Assembly (NCBI GenBank): GCA_963834405.1
Contig: CAWIBX010000005.1
Location: 930,001-994,000 of the forward strand
DNA length: 64,000 nucleotides
Source of the DNA: Bog-473 sp963834405
GTDB lineage: Bacteria > Actinomycetota > Acidimicrobiia > Acidimicrobiales > RAAP-2
Reading direction: 5' to 3'
Part shown: positions 1 to 7,350 of the stretch, in pieces
Position numbering within the stretch: the stretch's first letter is position 1
Layout of the letters: each line of letters starts with the position of its first letter
Translations under genes and position numbers: made by a program
Notes under the pieces: generated by a model
What the model saw: the letters and a program-made list of their open reading frames with translations, nothing else
Databases searched by the model: none
Told to the model about the DNA's origin: nothing

Positions 1-582
1 CCCGCAGAGGACAAGCGCGAGCACCTGGGCGGGCCCGGTCACGAGCTCGCCGCTGCCGTAGGACCACGGCAGGTCGTCGGCGCGCAGCTCCACGCCGCCG
101 AGGTCGGTGCCGAAGACCTGCGCCAGGTCGACCGCGCCGGCGCCGGCCAGGACGCGGGCGATGCGTGCGGCGGGGACGTCGCGTCCGAGGCCGGCCGCCT
201 CGGTGAAGTCGAGGCCGTGGATCACGCAGTGGGTCAACGCGCCCTGGGCGCCGCCGCCGGGAGGCTCCCAGGCGTGCAGCGCGTCGGAGCGCAGGTCCGC
301 CAGCAACTCGGCTGTGGCGCGGGCGCCGTCGCGCGCCGCCACCGCGTTTGACATGGTGGTGAAATCGCCACCCGCGGCCTGCATCTCCGCCATGAATTGG
401 GGCCCGGTGAGACGGGCGGGCATCGTCATGTGGGCCACGACTTCCCGGGTCCGCCATCCCTCGCAGAGCGACGGCATGTCCCAGACGGCGGTCGGTGCGG
501 CCTCGAGCAGGTCGGCCAGGGTGCGGAACTCGTCTGCGATCTCCTCGGCCAGGTTCATCTCGGTTCCGGTGGTGCCGGTCAT
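1..582 (-). CDS. Maleylpyruvate isomerase-like, mycothiol-dependent DinB-fold protein (3' truncated by window edge)
   Basis: The first 194 residues are visible and the gene runs off the left end. The segment LCEGWRTREVVAHM near residue 40 is the usual N-terminal metal-site signature of the TIGR03083-type family, and THCVIHGLDF lower down is the second His-containing helix. Such proteins are four-helix, DinB-like metal enzymes that use mycothiol as cofactor in actinobacteria; the substrate cannot be told from sequence. The ATG is preceded by a good Shine-Dalgarno (AGAGGAAG). It lies downstream of, and in the same direction as, the AHSA1 and ArsR genes, so it is probably the last cistron of that operon. 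Confidence 0.8.
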   Translation of the reverse strand, partial: MTGTTGTEMNLAEEIADEFRTLADLLEAAPTAVWDMPSLCEGWRTREVVAHMTMPARLTGPQFMAEMQAAGGDFTTMSNAVAARDGARATAELLADLRSDALHAWEPPGGGAQGALTHCVIHGLDFTEAAGLGRDVPAARIARVLAGAGAVDLAQVFGTDLGGVELRADDLPWSYGSGELVTGPAQVLALVLCG

Positions 583-613
583 CGGTCTTCCTCTCTTCTC
601 AGCGGTCGGCTCG

Positions 614-1060
614 TCAGCGATCGGGGTGGCGCGACAGGCCTTGGACGTAGGCGGCGAACCGGTCGAGCGAGGTCGAGAAACCGGCTTGGGCCTCGGGGGC
701 CAGCAACGGCTCGGGCACCCGGGTCTGATGGATGTGGACCTCGGTCCGGCCGGGCCCCTCCTCCACGAACTCGATGCGCACCCGCATGCCGGAGCGCGAC
801 TCGGTCCACGCCAGCAGCTCGGGCGGCCGCACCTCGTCGTACACGGCGCGGGTGGGGTACTCGTTGCCGTCGGCGTCGTTGACCATGACCGTCTCGAAGG
901 CGCCGCCCGGTCGGGCGTCCACGACGATGCGCTCCCGTGGTGCACTCGTTCCGGCCGGGCCCCAGAAGTGCGTGAGGTGGTCGGGATCGACCATGCATTC
1001 GAACACGAGCTCCCGCGGCGCCGCGAAGGCGCGGCTGAACCGCAGTTCGTTCTCAGTCAT
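614..1060 (-). CDS. SRPBCC / AHSA1-family protein
   Basis: 148-aa START-fold protein. It begins with the family pattern of an N-terminal beta strand (LRFSRAFAAPRELVFECM), then FWGP near residue 33, a GGAFETVM strand, and an EFVEEGPGRTEVHI strand before the long C-terminal helix. Members of the AHSA1 group (Activator of Hsp90 ATPase-like) bind hydrophobic ligands, and many sit beside an ArsR repressor exactly as here. The start overlaps the ArsR stop by 8 nt, so the two are translationally coupled. Ligand unknown. Confidence 0.85.
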   Translation of the reverse strand: MTENELRFSRAFAAPRELVFECMVDPDHLTHFWGPAGTSAPRERIVVDARPGGAFETVMVNDADGNEYPTRAVYDEVRPPELLAWTESRSGMRVRIEFVEEGPGRTEVHIHQTRVPEPLLAPEAQAGFSTSLDRFAAYVQGLSRHPDR

Positions 1061-1445
1061 TGGACGTCTCCTGCGGGTCCTTCCCGCCGCGTCCGCGCGT
1101 GCGTTGCATCCGTTCGAGGTGTGCGTCGAGCTTGTCGAAGCGCTCGTCCCACAGGCGGCGCTGGGAGGTGATCCAGTCCAGGGTGCCGTCGAGCATGTCG
1201 ACCTCCAGGTGACACGGCCGGAACTGGGCGTCGCGGCCGCGCGAGATCAAGCCGCTGCGCTCCAGCACCTTGAGGTGCTTGGAGATCGCGGGCAGCGACA
1301 TGTCGAACGGGGCGGCGAGCTCGCCGACTGTGGCATCGCTCTTGGAGAGCCGGCTCACGATCGCCCGCCGGGTCGGGTCGGCCAGCGCGGCGAAGGCGGC
1401 GTTGAGCCGGTCCTCGGCCATGGTCGCCGACGCGGTGGCGGGCAC
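1053..1445 (-). CDS. ArsR-family winged-helix repressor, probably leaderless
   Basis: 130 aa. The winged helix is clear: ALADPTRRAIVSRL, then the recognition region MSLPAISKHLKVLERSGL. There are no CxC or His clusters of the metal-sensing ArsR type, so it probably belongs to the non-metal subgroup that pairs with AHSA1 proteins. I chose the GTG at 1445: the promoter at 1452-1480 places the transcription start about there, giving a leaderless mRNA. An internal ATG at 1421 has no Shine-Dalgarno and would fit less well. It probably represses its own operon (ArsR, AHSA1, DinB-like). Confidence 0.85.
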   Translation of the reverse strand: MPATASATMAEDRLNAAFAALADPTRRAIVSRLSKSDATVGELAAPFDMSLPAISKHLKVLERSGLISRGRDAQFRPCHLEVDMLDGTLDWITSQRRLWDERFDKLDAHLERMQRTRGRGGKDPQETSND

Positions 1446-1451
1446 GGCCCT

Positions 1452-1485
1452 ATTTAACCATTGAGTTAGTTAACTGTCAAGTTAA
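1452..1485 (-). promoter_or_regulatory. Promoter and palindromic operator of the ArsR operon
   Basis: On the minus strand TTGACA (1475-1480) and TTAAAT (1452-1457) are separated by exactly 17 nt, a near-consensus vegetative promoter. Inside the spacer lies the perfect palindrome AGTTAACT (1468-1475), flanked by further TTAAC/GTTAA half-sites at 1454-1458 and 1481-1485. Binding of the ArsR protein there would block RNA polymerase. The predicted transcription start coincides with the GTG start codon. Confidence 0.7.
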
Positions 1486-1538
1486 GTGGTGCGGCGGAGC
1501 CGGGCCGGTCCGGCGGCCGGCCGGACTACCCTCCGGCG

Positions 1539-2153
1539 ATGGCGCGCGCACCAGGCCCGAAGCGGACGGCGCTTCTGCTGATCGAGTGCCAGCGCGGCGT
1601 CGTGGGGGACCTGTCCGTGCTGCCCGACCTGGCCGCACGGGTGCGCCCGGTGCTGCAGCGGATCGGCGCGCTGGCGGCGGCGGCGCGGGCCGCGGGCGTG
1701 ACCGTCGCGCACCTGACCTACGCGCCGATGCCGGGGGGCCGTTCCACCAACCGCCGCTCGCCTATCACCAGCGGTACGGCGGCTGCGGCGGATTGGGGCC
1801 CGGAGCGTCCCGGCGCCGAGGTCGTGCCCGAGGTCGGCGTGGGACCCGACGACCTCGTGTTCGTGCGTCACCAGGGGATCTCGCCCGTCCACCGGACAGA
1901 GGTGCTCACCGTGCTGCGCAACATGGAGATCGAAGAGGTCGTGGTTGCCGGCGTTTCCACCAACCTCGCCGTGCCCCTCGTGGCGGTCGCCGCGGCCGAC
2001 GAGGATTTCGCCGTGACGATCGTGCGTGACGCGACGGCGGGAGTCCCGACCTCCCACCACGAGTCGATGCTCCGCTACAGCCTGGCCTTTGTCGGGCGGC
2101 TGGCCACGGCCGACGAGCTCATGGCTGCGTGGCGCGCCGCGGGAGGGCAGTGA
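1539..2153 (+). CDS. Isochorismatase-fold protein lacking the catalytic cysteine
   Basis: 204 aa with the cysteine-hydrolase fold: first strand LLLIECQ, the segment VFVRHQGISPV, and the cis-peptide turn GVSTN (138-142). The canonical triad is Asp-Lys-Cys. Here the aligned positions are Glu16, Arg110 and Ala144 (GVSTNLAV in place of the usual T-x-x-C-V), so all three are substituted. By family knowledge it should not hydrolyse by the usual covalent mechanism; it may be a binding protein or belong to a divergent clade. It stands alone on the plus strand, and its 3' end overlaps the convergent nucleotidyltransferase by 35 nt. Confidence 0.75.
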   Translation: MARAPGPKRTALLLIECQRGVVGDLSVLPDLAARVRPVLQRIGALAAAARAAGVTVAHLTYAPMPGGRSTNRRSPITSGTAAAADWGPERPGAEVVPEVGVGPDDLVFVRHQGISPVHRTEVLTVLRNMEIEEVVVAGVSTNLAVPLVAVAAADEDFAVTIVRDATAGVPTSHHESMLRYSLAFVGRLATADELMAAWRAAGGQ

Positions 2154-3234
2154 TCCGGCGCACCCGGCGCCCGATGCCGTGTCCCGAGGCCAGCAGGACG
2201 AGCAGGATCTTGACGCGCTCGGGCGCGGCGTCGGTCAGCGCGTAATTGAGCTGGTAGCCCGGGAGCTCGAGGTGGTCGAGCGGCCAGGTGACCGACAAGA
2301 GGCGGTCGATGGCGTCGCCGCGCCAGCCGCGCCGGGGCAGCGGGAACAGTTCCGGCGGGGCCTCGACGCCGGCGCGGCGGGCCATGACCAGCGCGGCCGC
2401 GACGACCGTGAGACAGCGCCCCGCCTGGGCCACGTCGTGCACGGCCTGCCAGTCGACGGGGGCACCGCGCGCCGCCGCGTCGCCGACGACCATCGCGAGG
2501 TCGGCGGTCCAGACCAGGCGGACGAAGCCGTGGTGCGGCTTGCCGGCGTGCGCGGCCAGGACGACGAGCTCGTCGGCGGGCGCCAACCCGAACGCCGGCG
2601 TGCCGGCGCAGTCGATGCGCCGGCGGCGCGCCCAGAGGGCGTCGGCATTCAGCGCCGTGACGCGCTGCGACGCGCCCTCGAGCGCGTAGTGGAGTTCCAC
2701 GAAGAGCGACGGCACCTCAGGGTGGGCCAGCACGGAGTCGTACAGGTCCTCGCCGGCCGGACGGGTGACCCGCCAGCCCGCGGCCTCGAGCGCGGCCAGG
2801 GCCCGGGGGTGGTCGGAACGGGGCAACAGCAGGTCGATGTCCTCCATGGGCCGTAGGCCGGGTTCGGGGTAACGGTCGGCCACGGCCGGGCCCTTGAAGA
2901 CGACCGGCTCCAGCCCCGCCGCGGTGAGCGGGCCCACCGCCAGTGCAACGGCGCGAGGGAGGAGGAGGAGCGCCTCCATCCGGTAGGCGTCGGCGGCGGC
3001 GCCGAGGCCCTCGCGCACCGGGCCCAGGGCCTCCTGTGCACCGGCCGCACCAAGCGCACGCCAGAGGAGCGGCCCCACGCGGTGCTCGCTCGCTGCAACG
3101 GCCGCCCGTGAGAGGTCGGCCCCGCCGTCGAGGGCACGCCGGACGGCGGCCGGGGCGGGATCACGGCGGCAGGCCTCCCAAAGGAGGGTTGCAGTCTGCA
3201 CCAGGGCGGCCGCGTCGGGTCGCTGGCCGCTCAT
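2119..3234 (-). CDS. Uncharacterised nucleotidyltransferase (NTP_transf_5 type)
   Basis: 371 aa from the ATG at 3234; the frame is open further upstream, but the sequence there does not look coding. The core VVFKGPAVADRYPEPGLRPM followed by EDIDLLL matches the uncharacterised nucleotidyltransferase family (PF14907): a KG motif, then the acidic DID pair expected to bind metal. Such proteins are found with HPr-kinase-like and PqqD-like proteins in lasso-peptide and exopolysaccharide loci. It is divergent from the Tat/LAFTG protein, which starts 205 nt away, and likely belongs to the same module. The transferred nucleotide and target are unknown. Confidence 0.75.
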   Translation of the reverse strand: MSGQRPDAAALVQTATLLWEACRRDPAPAAVRRALDGGADLSRAAVAASEHRVGPLLWRALGAAGAQEALGPVREGLGAAADAYRMEALLLLPRAVALAVGPLTAAGLEPVVFKGPAVADRYPEPGLRPMEDIDLLLPRSDHPRALAALEAAGWRVTRPAGEDLYDSVLAHPEVPSLFVELHYALEGASQRVTALNADALWARRRRIDCAGTPAFGLAPADELVVLAAHAGKPHHGFVRLVWTADLAMVVGDAAARGAPVDWQAVHDVAQAGRCLTVVAAALVMARRAGVEAPPELFPLPRRGWRGDAIDRLLSVTWPLDHLELPGYQLNYALTDAAPERVKILLVLLASGHGIGRRVRRITALPRRATQP

Positions 3235-3439
3235 CGGACCATCATGCACCCCCTGACCTGCAGCATTTGCTGGGGATTCCTCGCGATAAAGCGCCCGCCG
3301 GGCCGTTATCTGCTTGTACAACGAAAGCTGAAGGTCAGCTGTAGGCCCTGAATGCGGGTTGCAAAACAGGGTCACAATCCCTGGTCCGTGCCGGGAGCAC
3401 GTCTAAGTTTCTCTCCCGCAGAGACGTAAGGACGGCGGA

Positions 3440-3925
3440 ATGCGAAGCGAAGACATCCAGCAGGACGGGGCGGGGGCCCCGGGCCACGCGGGCGTTGGTT
3501 CGACGCGGGCCCGCTACACCAGGCGCCAGATGCTCGGCCGTGTCTCGACCGGCGCCGCGGTCGGGGCCGCCGCCTGGGTGGTCCCCGAGATCCTGACGGC
3601 CAAGCCAGCGTCCGGCGCCACGCTGTCCGTCAACCCCCCCAACACCGGCGGTGGCGGCACGGGCGTCAGCACCTCTCCGACATCGACGGGGTCGACCGGT
3701 ACGCCGACGCCGGCGACCGACGCCTCGACCTCCGACGGAGGGAAGACCCCGGCGACGTCGGGCAGCCTGGCGTTCACCGGCCTCGACATCAAGCGCGACG
3801 CGGAGATCGGTGCGGCCATGATCGCCGGCGGATGGGCGATGCATAAGTGGGCCAGCCGGGTGCCGAAGGCGGCCCGGGCCGGCGCGACGACCGACGAGGC
3901 GGGAAGCCCGAGCGACACCGCCTGA
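3440..3925 (+). CDS. Tat-exported protein with a C-terminal LAFTG sortase-type signal
   Basis: 161 aa. Residues 27-60 form a twin-arginine signal: T-R-R-Q-M-L-G, a hydrophobic Ala/Val stretch, and a cleavage region near PASGA. Residues 61-108 are a low-complexity Ser/Thr/Gly/Pro wall-spanning stretch. LAFTG (110-114) is followed by a weakly hydrophobic segment and a Lys/Arg tail, the layout of LAxTG (class E) sortase substrates of actinobacteria. There is no enzymatic domain. AAGGAC lies 6 nt upstream of the ATG. The stop is 3 nt from the HprK-like gene, so they form one transcription unit. It may be the substrate or display partner of the module. I recognise no named family. Confidence 0.7.
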   Translation: MRSEDIQQDGAGAPGHAGVGSTRARYTRRQMLGRVSTGAAVGAAAWVVPEILTAKPASGATLSVNPPNTGGGGTGVSTSPTSTGSTGTPTPATDASTSDGGKTPATSGSLAFTGLDIKRDAEIGAAMIAGGWAMHKWASRVPKAARAGATTDEAGSPSDTA

Positions 3926-3928
3926 GCC

Positions 3929-4821
3929 GTGGCGTCCGCGGACCGCCGCTGGGCTCACCACACCCCCAGCCTGAACGGACTCTCCTACCGCTTCGCCGTC
4001 CGCAGCGACGACGCGCGGCTGGGGCGCTACGCCGAGAGGGTCCTCGCGGGTCTGCGCGCCGACGGGCCGATTGACCACTGGTACTCGTTGACGGCGTCGG
4101 CGCAAGCTGAATCCATGGTCGACGTGTGCATCGACGGCGAGCCCGGCGTGCCGCGAGCCGGCCGGCTGACGCGTTGGGGTGGCTGGTGTGGCACGTGAAC
4201 CAGGCCGCGGCGGACGCGGGGTGCGAGCACTTGTTGTTCCATGCGGGCGGAGTGGGCGCAGCGACGGTCGGCGTGCTGATGCCGGGCGCCTCGGGCTCGG
4301 GCAAGTCGACGCTCGCCGCCGCGCTGGTGCGCGCCGGGCTCTCCTACCTGTCCGACGAGCTGGTCGCACTGGACCTGACGGACGGGCGGCTGCTCCCGTA
4401 CGCCAAGCCGATCACCGTGAAGCCGGGCAGCTTCGACGTGCTGCGCGGCATGCGTCCGGGGGAGGGTGACGGCGATGCCGGGAGGTGCGACTGCGACGGC
4501 TCCCTGTGGGACGGAGAGGAGTGGCTGCTCCCGGTGGGCGAGGCGGCGGGCCGGCCCGTCGCGGGACGCTGCACGCCGGGCGTCCTCGTGGTGCCCCGCT
4601 ACGACCCCGGCGCAGCCACGGCGCTGACGCCGCTCTCGGAGACCGAGGCCTTCGTCGCACTCGCCGTGAACGCCGTCAATTTCAAGCAGCACGGCGCCGA
4701 CGGGGCACGGGCGCTGGGTGCGCTCGTCGCGCATTGCACCTGCGTCGCACTGACCATGTCCGACCTCGACGAGGCCTGCCGGCTGGTCCTCGATGTGGTG
4801 GGGTCCGTCCGTGCAGGCTGA
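3929..4821 (+). CDS. HPr kinase/phosphorylase-like protein, apparent frameshift near 4142-4165
   Basis: The coding signal starts at GTG 3929 in one frame for about 75 codons, then continues in the -1 frame to 4821. The first frame ends at 4196-4198, while the second carries the P-loop GASGSGKST, the strand YLSDELVALD (Walker-B-like) and the rest of an HprK-type kinase domain. Joined, the protein is about 297 aa, normal for the HprK-like family seen beside PqqD-like and nucleotidyltransferase proteins. One base appears to be missing. The second part alone could start at GTG 4126 but would lose a well-formed N-terminal domain. Whether it phosphorylates a peptide or a sugar is unknown. Confidence 0.65.
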
Positions 4822-5119
4822 GTGGCCCGTTGCCCAGTCGCGGCCGCGCCGGCGGGACGGCGCGTCGGCGGTGCCTCTCGACGACAACCTGGCCGTCTAC
4901 GACGAGGTGGGCCAGCTCCTCATTCTCCTGAACGTGGGCGCGGCGGCGGTGTGGGAGCGTTGCGACGGTGCCACCGCGTTCGGCGACATCGCCTCCGGCC
5001 TGATCCAGGCGCACACCGGCGACGCCGACGCCATCGCCGAGGACGCGTGGCTGACCGTGCGCAAGCTGGCCGAGATGGGCCTGGTCTCCGACGCGGACGC
5101 CGCGGACACGGAGCGCTGA
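4811..5119 (+). CDS. PqqD-family peptide-binding (RRE-like) protein
   Basis: 102 aa from GTG 4811, which overlaps the kinase stop by 11 nt; an in-frame ATG 18 nt earlier is possible. The segment AVYDEVGQLLILLNVGAAAV followed by WERCDGATAFGDIA is the PqqD fold: beta hairpin, then a winged helix with the usual LN..AA.VW.... pattern. PqqD-like domains recognise the leader of ribosomally made peptides. As the last gene of the cluster it suggests that some peptide or small protein is modified. No obvious short precursor peptide is visible nearby, unless the LAFTG protein is the substrate. Confidence 0.75.
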   Translation: MQAEWPVAQSRPRRRDGASAVPLDDNLAVYDEVGQLLILLNVGAAAVWERCDGATAFGDIASGLIQAHTGDADAIAEDAWLTVRKLAEMGLVSDADAADTER

Positions 5120-5172
5120 CCGCCGCACACACGCTGACCGCAAGGGCCGAGCCGGCCTGAAAGGATGGGCCG

Positions 5173-6029
5173 GTGCCCATCGCCACGCTGCCGAGCGACG
5201 CCGCCCCGGAGGAAGCCGCCGCCATCGTCGGGCGCGACGGCGCCGTGGTGGTCGAGGGGGTGGCCGACGAGGCGGTGCTGGACCGGGTGGAGGAAGAGCT
5301 GCGGCCGTATCTCGACGCAACCCCGACCGGCCCGGACGAGTTCAGCGGCCACCGGACCCGGCGGACCGGCTCGCTCGTCGCACGGTCGCCGGCCTGCCGG
5401 GAGCTGGTCATGCACCCGCTGGCGCTGGGGGCGGCGCGGACGCTGCTGGACCACGCCACCAACATCCAGCTGCACCTGACCCAGGCCATCGCCATCGGCC
5501 CGGGTGAGACCGCCCAGCCCATCCACCGCGACCAGTGGGCCTTCGACTTCTTCCCGTTCCCTCAGGGCTACGAGGTCCAGTGCAACAGCATCTGGGCCAT
5601 GACGGAGTTCACCGAGGAGAACGGCGCCACCCGCATAGTGGTCGGGAGCAACCACGCCGCGGACAAGCTGCCGTTCGGTCCCGACGACACGGAGCCCGCC
5701 GTCATGCGCCGCGGGTCGTTGCTCCTCTACTCGGGCAGCGTGTACCACGGCGGCGGGGCGAACCGCTCGGCACGGACGCGCCTCGGCCTCAACATCACCT
5801 ACAACGTGGCCTGGCTGCGCCAGGAGGAGAACCAGTACCTCTCCTGCCCCGCGAGGTGGCGGAGACCCTCCCGACGGACTTGCTCCGGCTGATGGGCTAC
5901 GACCGGGGCGCCTACGCGCTCGGCTACATCGACGATCTGCGCGACCCGATTGAGGCGGTCCGGCCCGGCGTCGGCTCCACGGGATTCGGCTTGTCCGATG
6001 CGGCCCGGAGTGCCCGCAACTCGGGCTGA
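5173..6029 (+). CDS. Phytanoyl-CoA dioxygenase family protein, apparent one-base deletion at 5847-5850
   Basis: Fe(II)/2-oxoglutarate dioxygenase fold. The HxD metal pair is in IHRDQWAFDF, the distal His in VYHGGG, and the 2-oxoglutarate-binding Arg lies in the following strand (RLGLNITY). The frame that holds these motifs ends early at 5892 with a basic, non-homologous tail. The neighbouring frame continues with a sensible C terminus (REVAETLPTDLLRLMGYDRG) to 6029. The shift falls in the CCCC run at 5847-5850; one more C would restore Cys-Pro-Arg-Glu. Repaired length is about 286 aa. Substrate unknown. It heads a run of four co-directional genes. Confidence 0.7.
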
Positions 6030-6092
6030 AGCGCTCCCCCGGTGCGTGCGGTGCCATTCGGTGCGGCCGGGGTCACCACTACCTTGGAAGAC

Positions 6093-6578
6093 GTGCCGGT
6101 TGAGATCCGCCTGGCGGCGGTGGACGACTACGACGAACTCTTCAACGCGTTCAGTCGCATCGTGGCCGCGGGCGAGGGTTTCCCCCAGGCGCCTCCGCTC
6201 ACCCGGGAGGACTTCGACGCCTACTGGGTGGCGCCGTCGTCGGCCGTGTCGGTGGCCAAGTTCGGCGGCTACCTGGTGGGCGGCTACTACATAAAACCCA
6301 ACTTCGTCGGACGGGCGGCCCACATCGCCAATGCCGGCTACTTCGTCCTGGCCCCGTACCGCAGCACCGGCGTCGGGACGCTCCTGGTGGAGCACTCCTT
6401 GCGCGAGGCGAGGCGCCTCGGGTTCGACGCCCTACAGTTCAACCTGGTGTTCGAGTCGAACCCGGCGCGGGGCATGTACAAACGCCTGGGATTCGAAGAG
6501 ATCGGGCGCATCCCGCGGGCGGTCGACGGCGAGGACGCCCTCATCTACTGGCGCAGCCTCCAGGACATAGAGCTCTGA
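6093..6578 (+). CDS. GNAT family N-acetyltransferase
   Basis: About 161 aa from GTG 6093; an earlier GTG at 6042 is in frame but the residues there look non-coding. The acetyl-CoA-binding motif A is GYFVLAPYRSTGVGTLLVEH (R/Q-x-x-G-x-G/A type) and motif B follows in FNLVFESNPARGMYKRLGF, which closes with the usual Y-x-x-L-G-F. The substrate cannot be inferred. The stop is 4 nt from the enoyl-CoA hydratase start, so the two are probably cotranscribed. Confidence 0.85.
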   Translation: MPVEIRLAAVDDYDELFNAFSRIVAAGEGFPQAPPLTREDFDAYWVAPSSAVSVAKFGGYLVGGYYIKPNFVGRAAHIANAGYFVLAPYRSTGVGTLLVEHSLREARRLGFDALQFNLVFESNPARGMYKRLGFEEIGRIPRAVDGEDALIYWRSLQDIEL

Positions 6579-6582
6579 GCCA

Positions 6583-7341
6583 ATGAGCGCGGGCGACGTC
6601 ACCATGGAGCGCACGGACGATCACGTCGGCGTCGTCTGCATGCACCGGCCGCCGAACAACTACTTCGACACGGCGCTCGTCGCCGCGGTCGCTTCGGCCT
6701 ACGAGGAGCTGGCCGCCACCGACTGGTGCCGGGCCGTGGTGCTCGCATCGGAGGGGAAGCACTTCTGCGCCGGGCTCGACTTCGCGGGCAACGCCGGCCA
6801 GGACATCGGCGCGCTCTATGACGCGGCGCTGCGGCTCTTCGCCGCTCCGCTGCCCGTGGTCGCCGCGGTGCAGGGCGCCGCCATCGGCGGCGGCTGCGGC
6901 CTCGCCCTCTCGGCCGACTTCCGGGTGGGGGCACCGGGCGGCCGCTTCAGCGCCAACTTCTCCCGCCTCGGCTTTCATCACGGCTTCGCGCTCACCGTGA
7001 CGCTGCCGGCGGTCGTCGGGGCCCAGGCGGCGGCCGACCTCCTGCTCAGCGGCCGGCGGGTGAGCGGCGGGGAGGCACTGGCGCTGGGTCTGTGCGACCG
7101 CCTGGAGGACGACGGGCAGGAGCGCGCCGGTGCGGTGGCCTACGCGGCCGAGCTGGCAGCGGCGGGCCCGCTGGCCGTGCGGGCCATCCGCGCCACTCTG
7201 CGTCGCGGGCTGGTCGACGCCGCCCGCGAGGCGATGGCACACGAACGCGCCGAGCAAACGCGCCTCGGGGACACGGGGGACTTCGCGGAGGGCGTGCGGG
7301 CCGCCGCGGAGCGCCGTGATCCCCGTTTCACCGGGACGTAG
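6583..7341 (+). CDS. Enoyl-CoA hydratase/isomerase family protein
   Basis: 252 aa crotonase fold. The oxyanion-hole motifs are ASEGKHFCAGLDF and GAAIGGGCGLALSADFRV. The second catalytic Glu of classical hydratases, normally in the P-E-x-x-L-G region, is not present: that stretch reads SRLGFHHGFAL. So it may be another crotonase activity such as isomerase, thioester hydrolase or decarboxylase. ATG 6583 is 4 nt after the acetyltransferase, and the second dioxygenase starts 9 nt after its end. Membership in an acyl-CoA pathway is inferred from family and context only. Confidence 0.85.
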   Translation: MSAGDVTMERTDDHVGVVCMHRPPNNYFDTALVAAVASAYEELAATDWCRAVVLASEGKHFCAGLDFAGNAGQDIGALYDAALRLFAAPLPVVAAVQGAAIGGGCGLALSADFRVGAPGGRFSANFSRLGFHHGFALTVTLPAVVGAQAAADLLLSGRRVSGGEALALGLCDRLEDDGQERAGAVAYAAELAAAGPLAVRAIRATLRRGLVDAAREAMAHERAEQTRLGDTGDFAEGVRAAAERRDPRFTGT

Positions 7342-7350
7342 GGTGCGGCG

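Noticed and set aside
4142..4165. Programmed ribosomal frameshift in the HprK-like gene
   Set aside because: No slippery heptamer with a downstream pseudoknot is evident, and three other genes show single-base shifts, so an indel or error is more likely.
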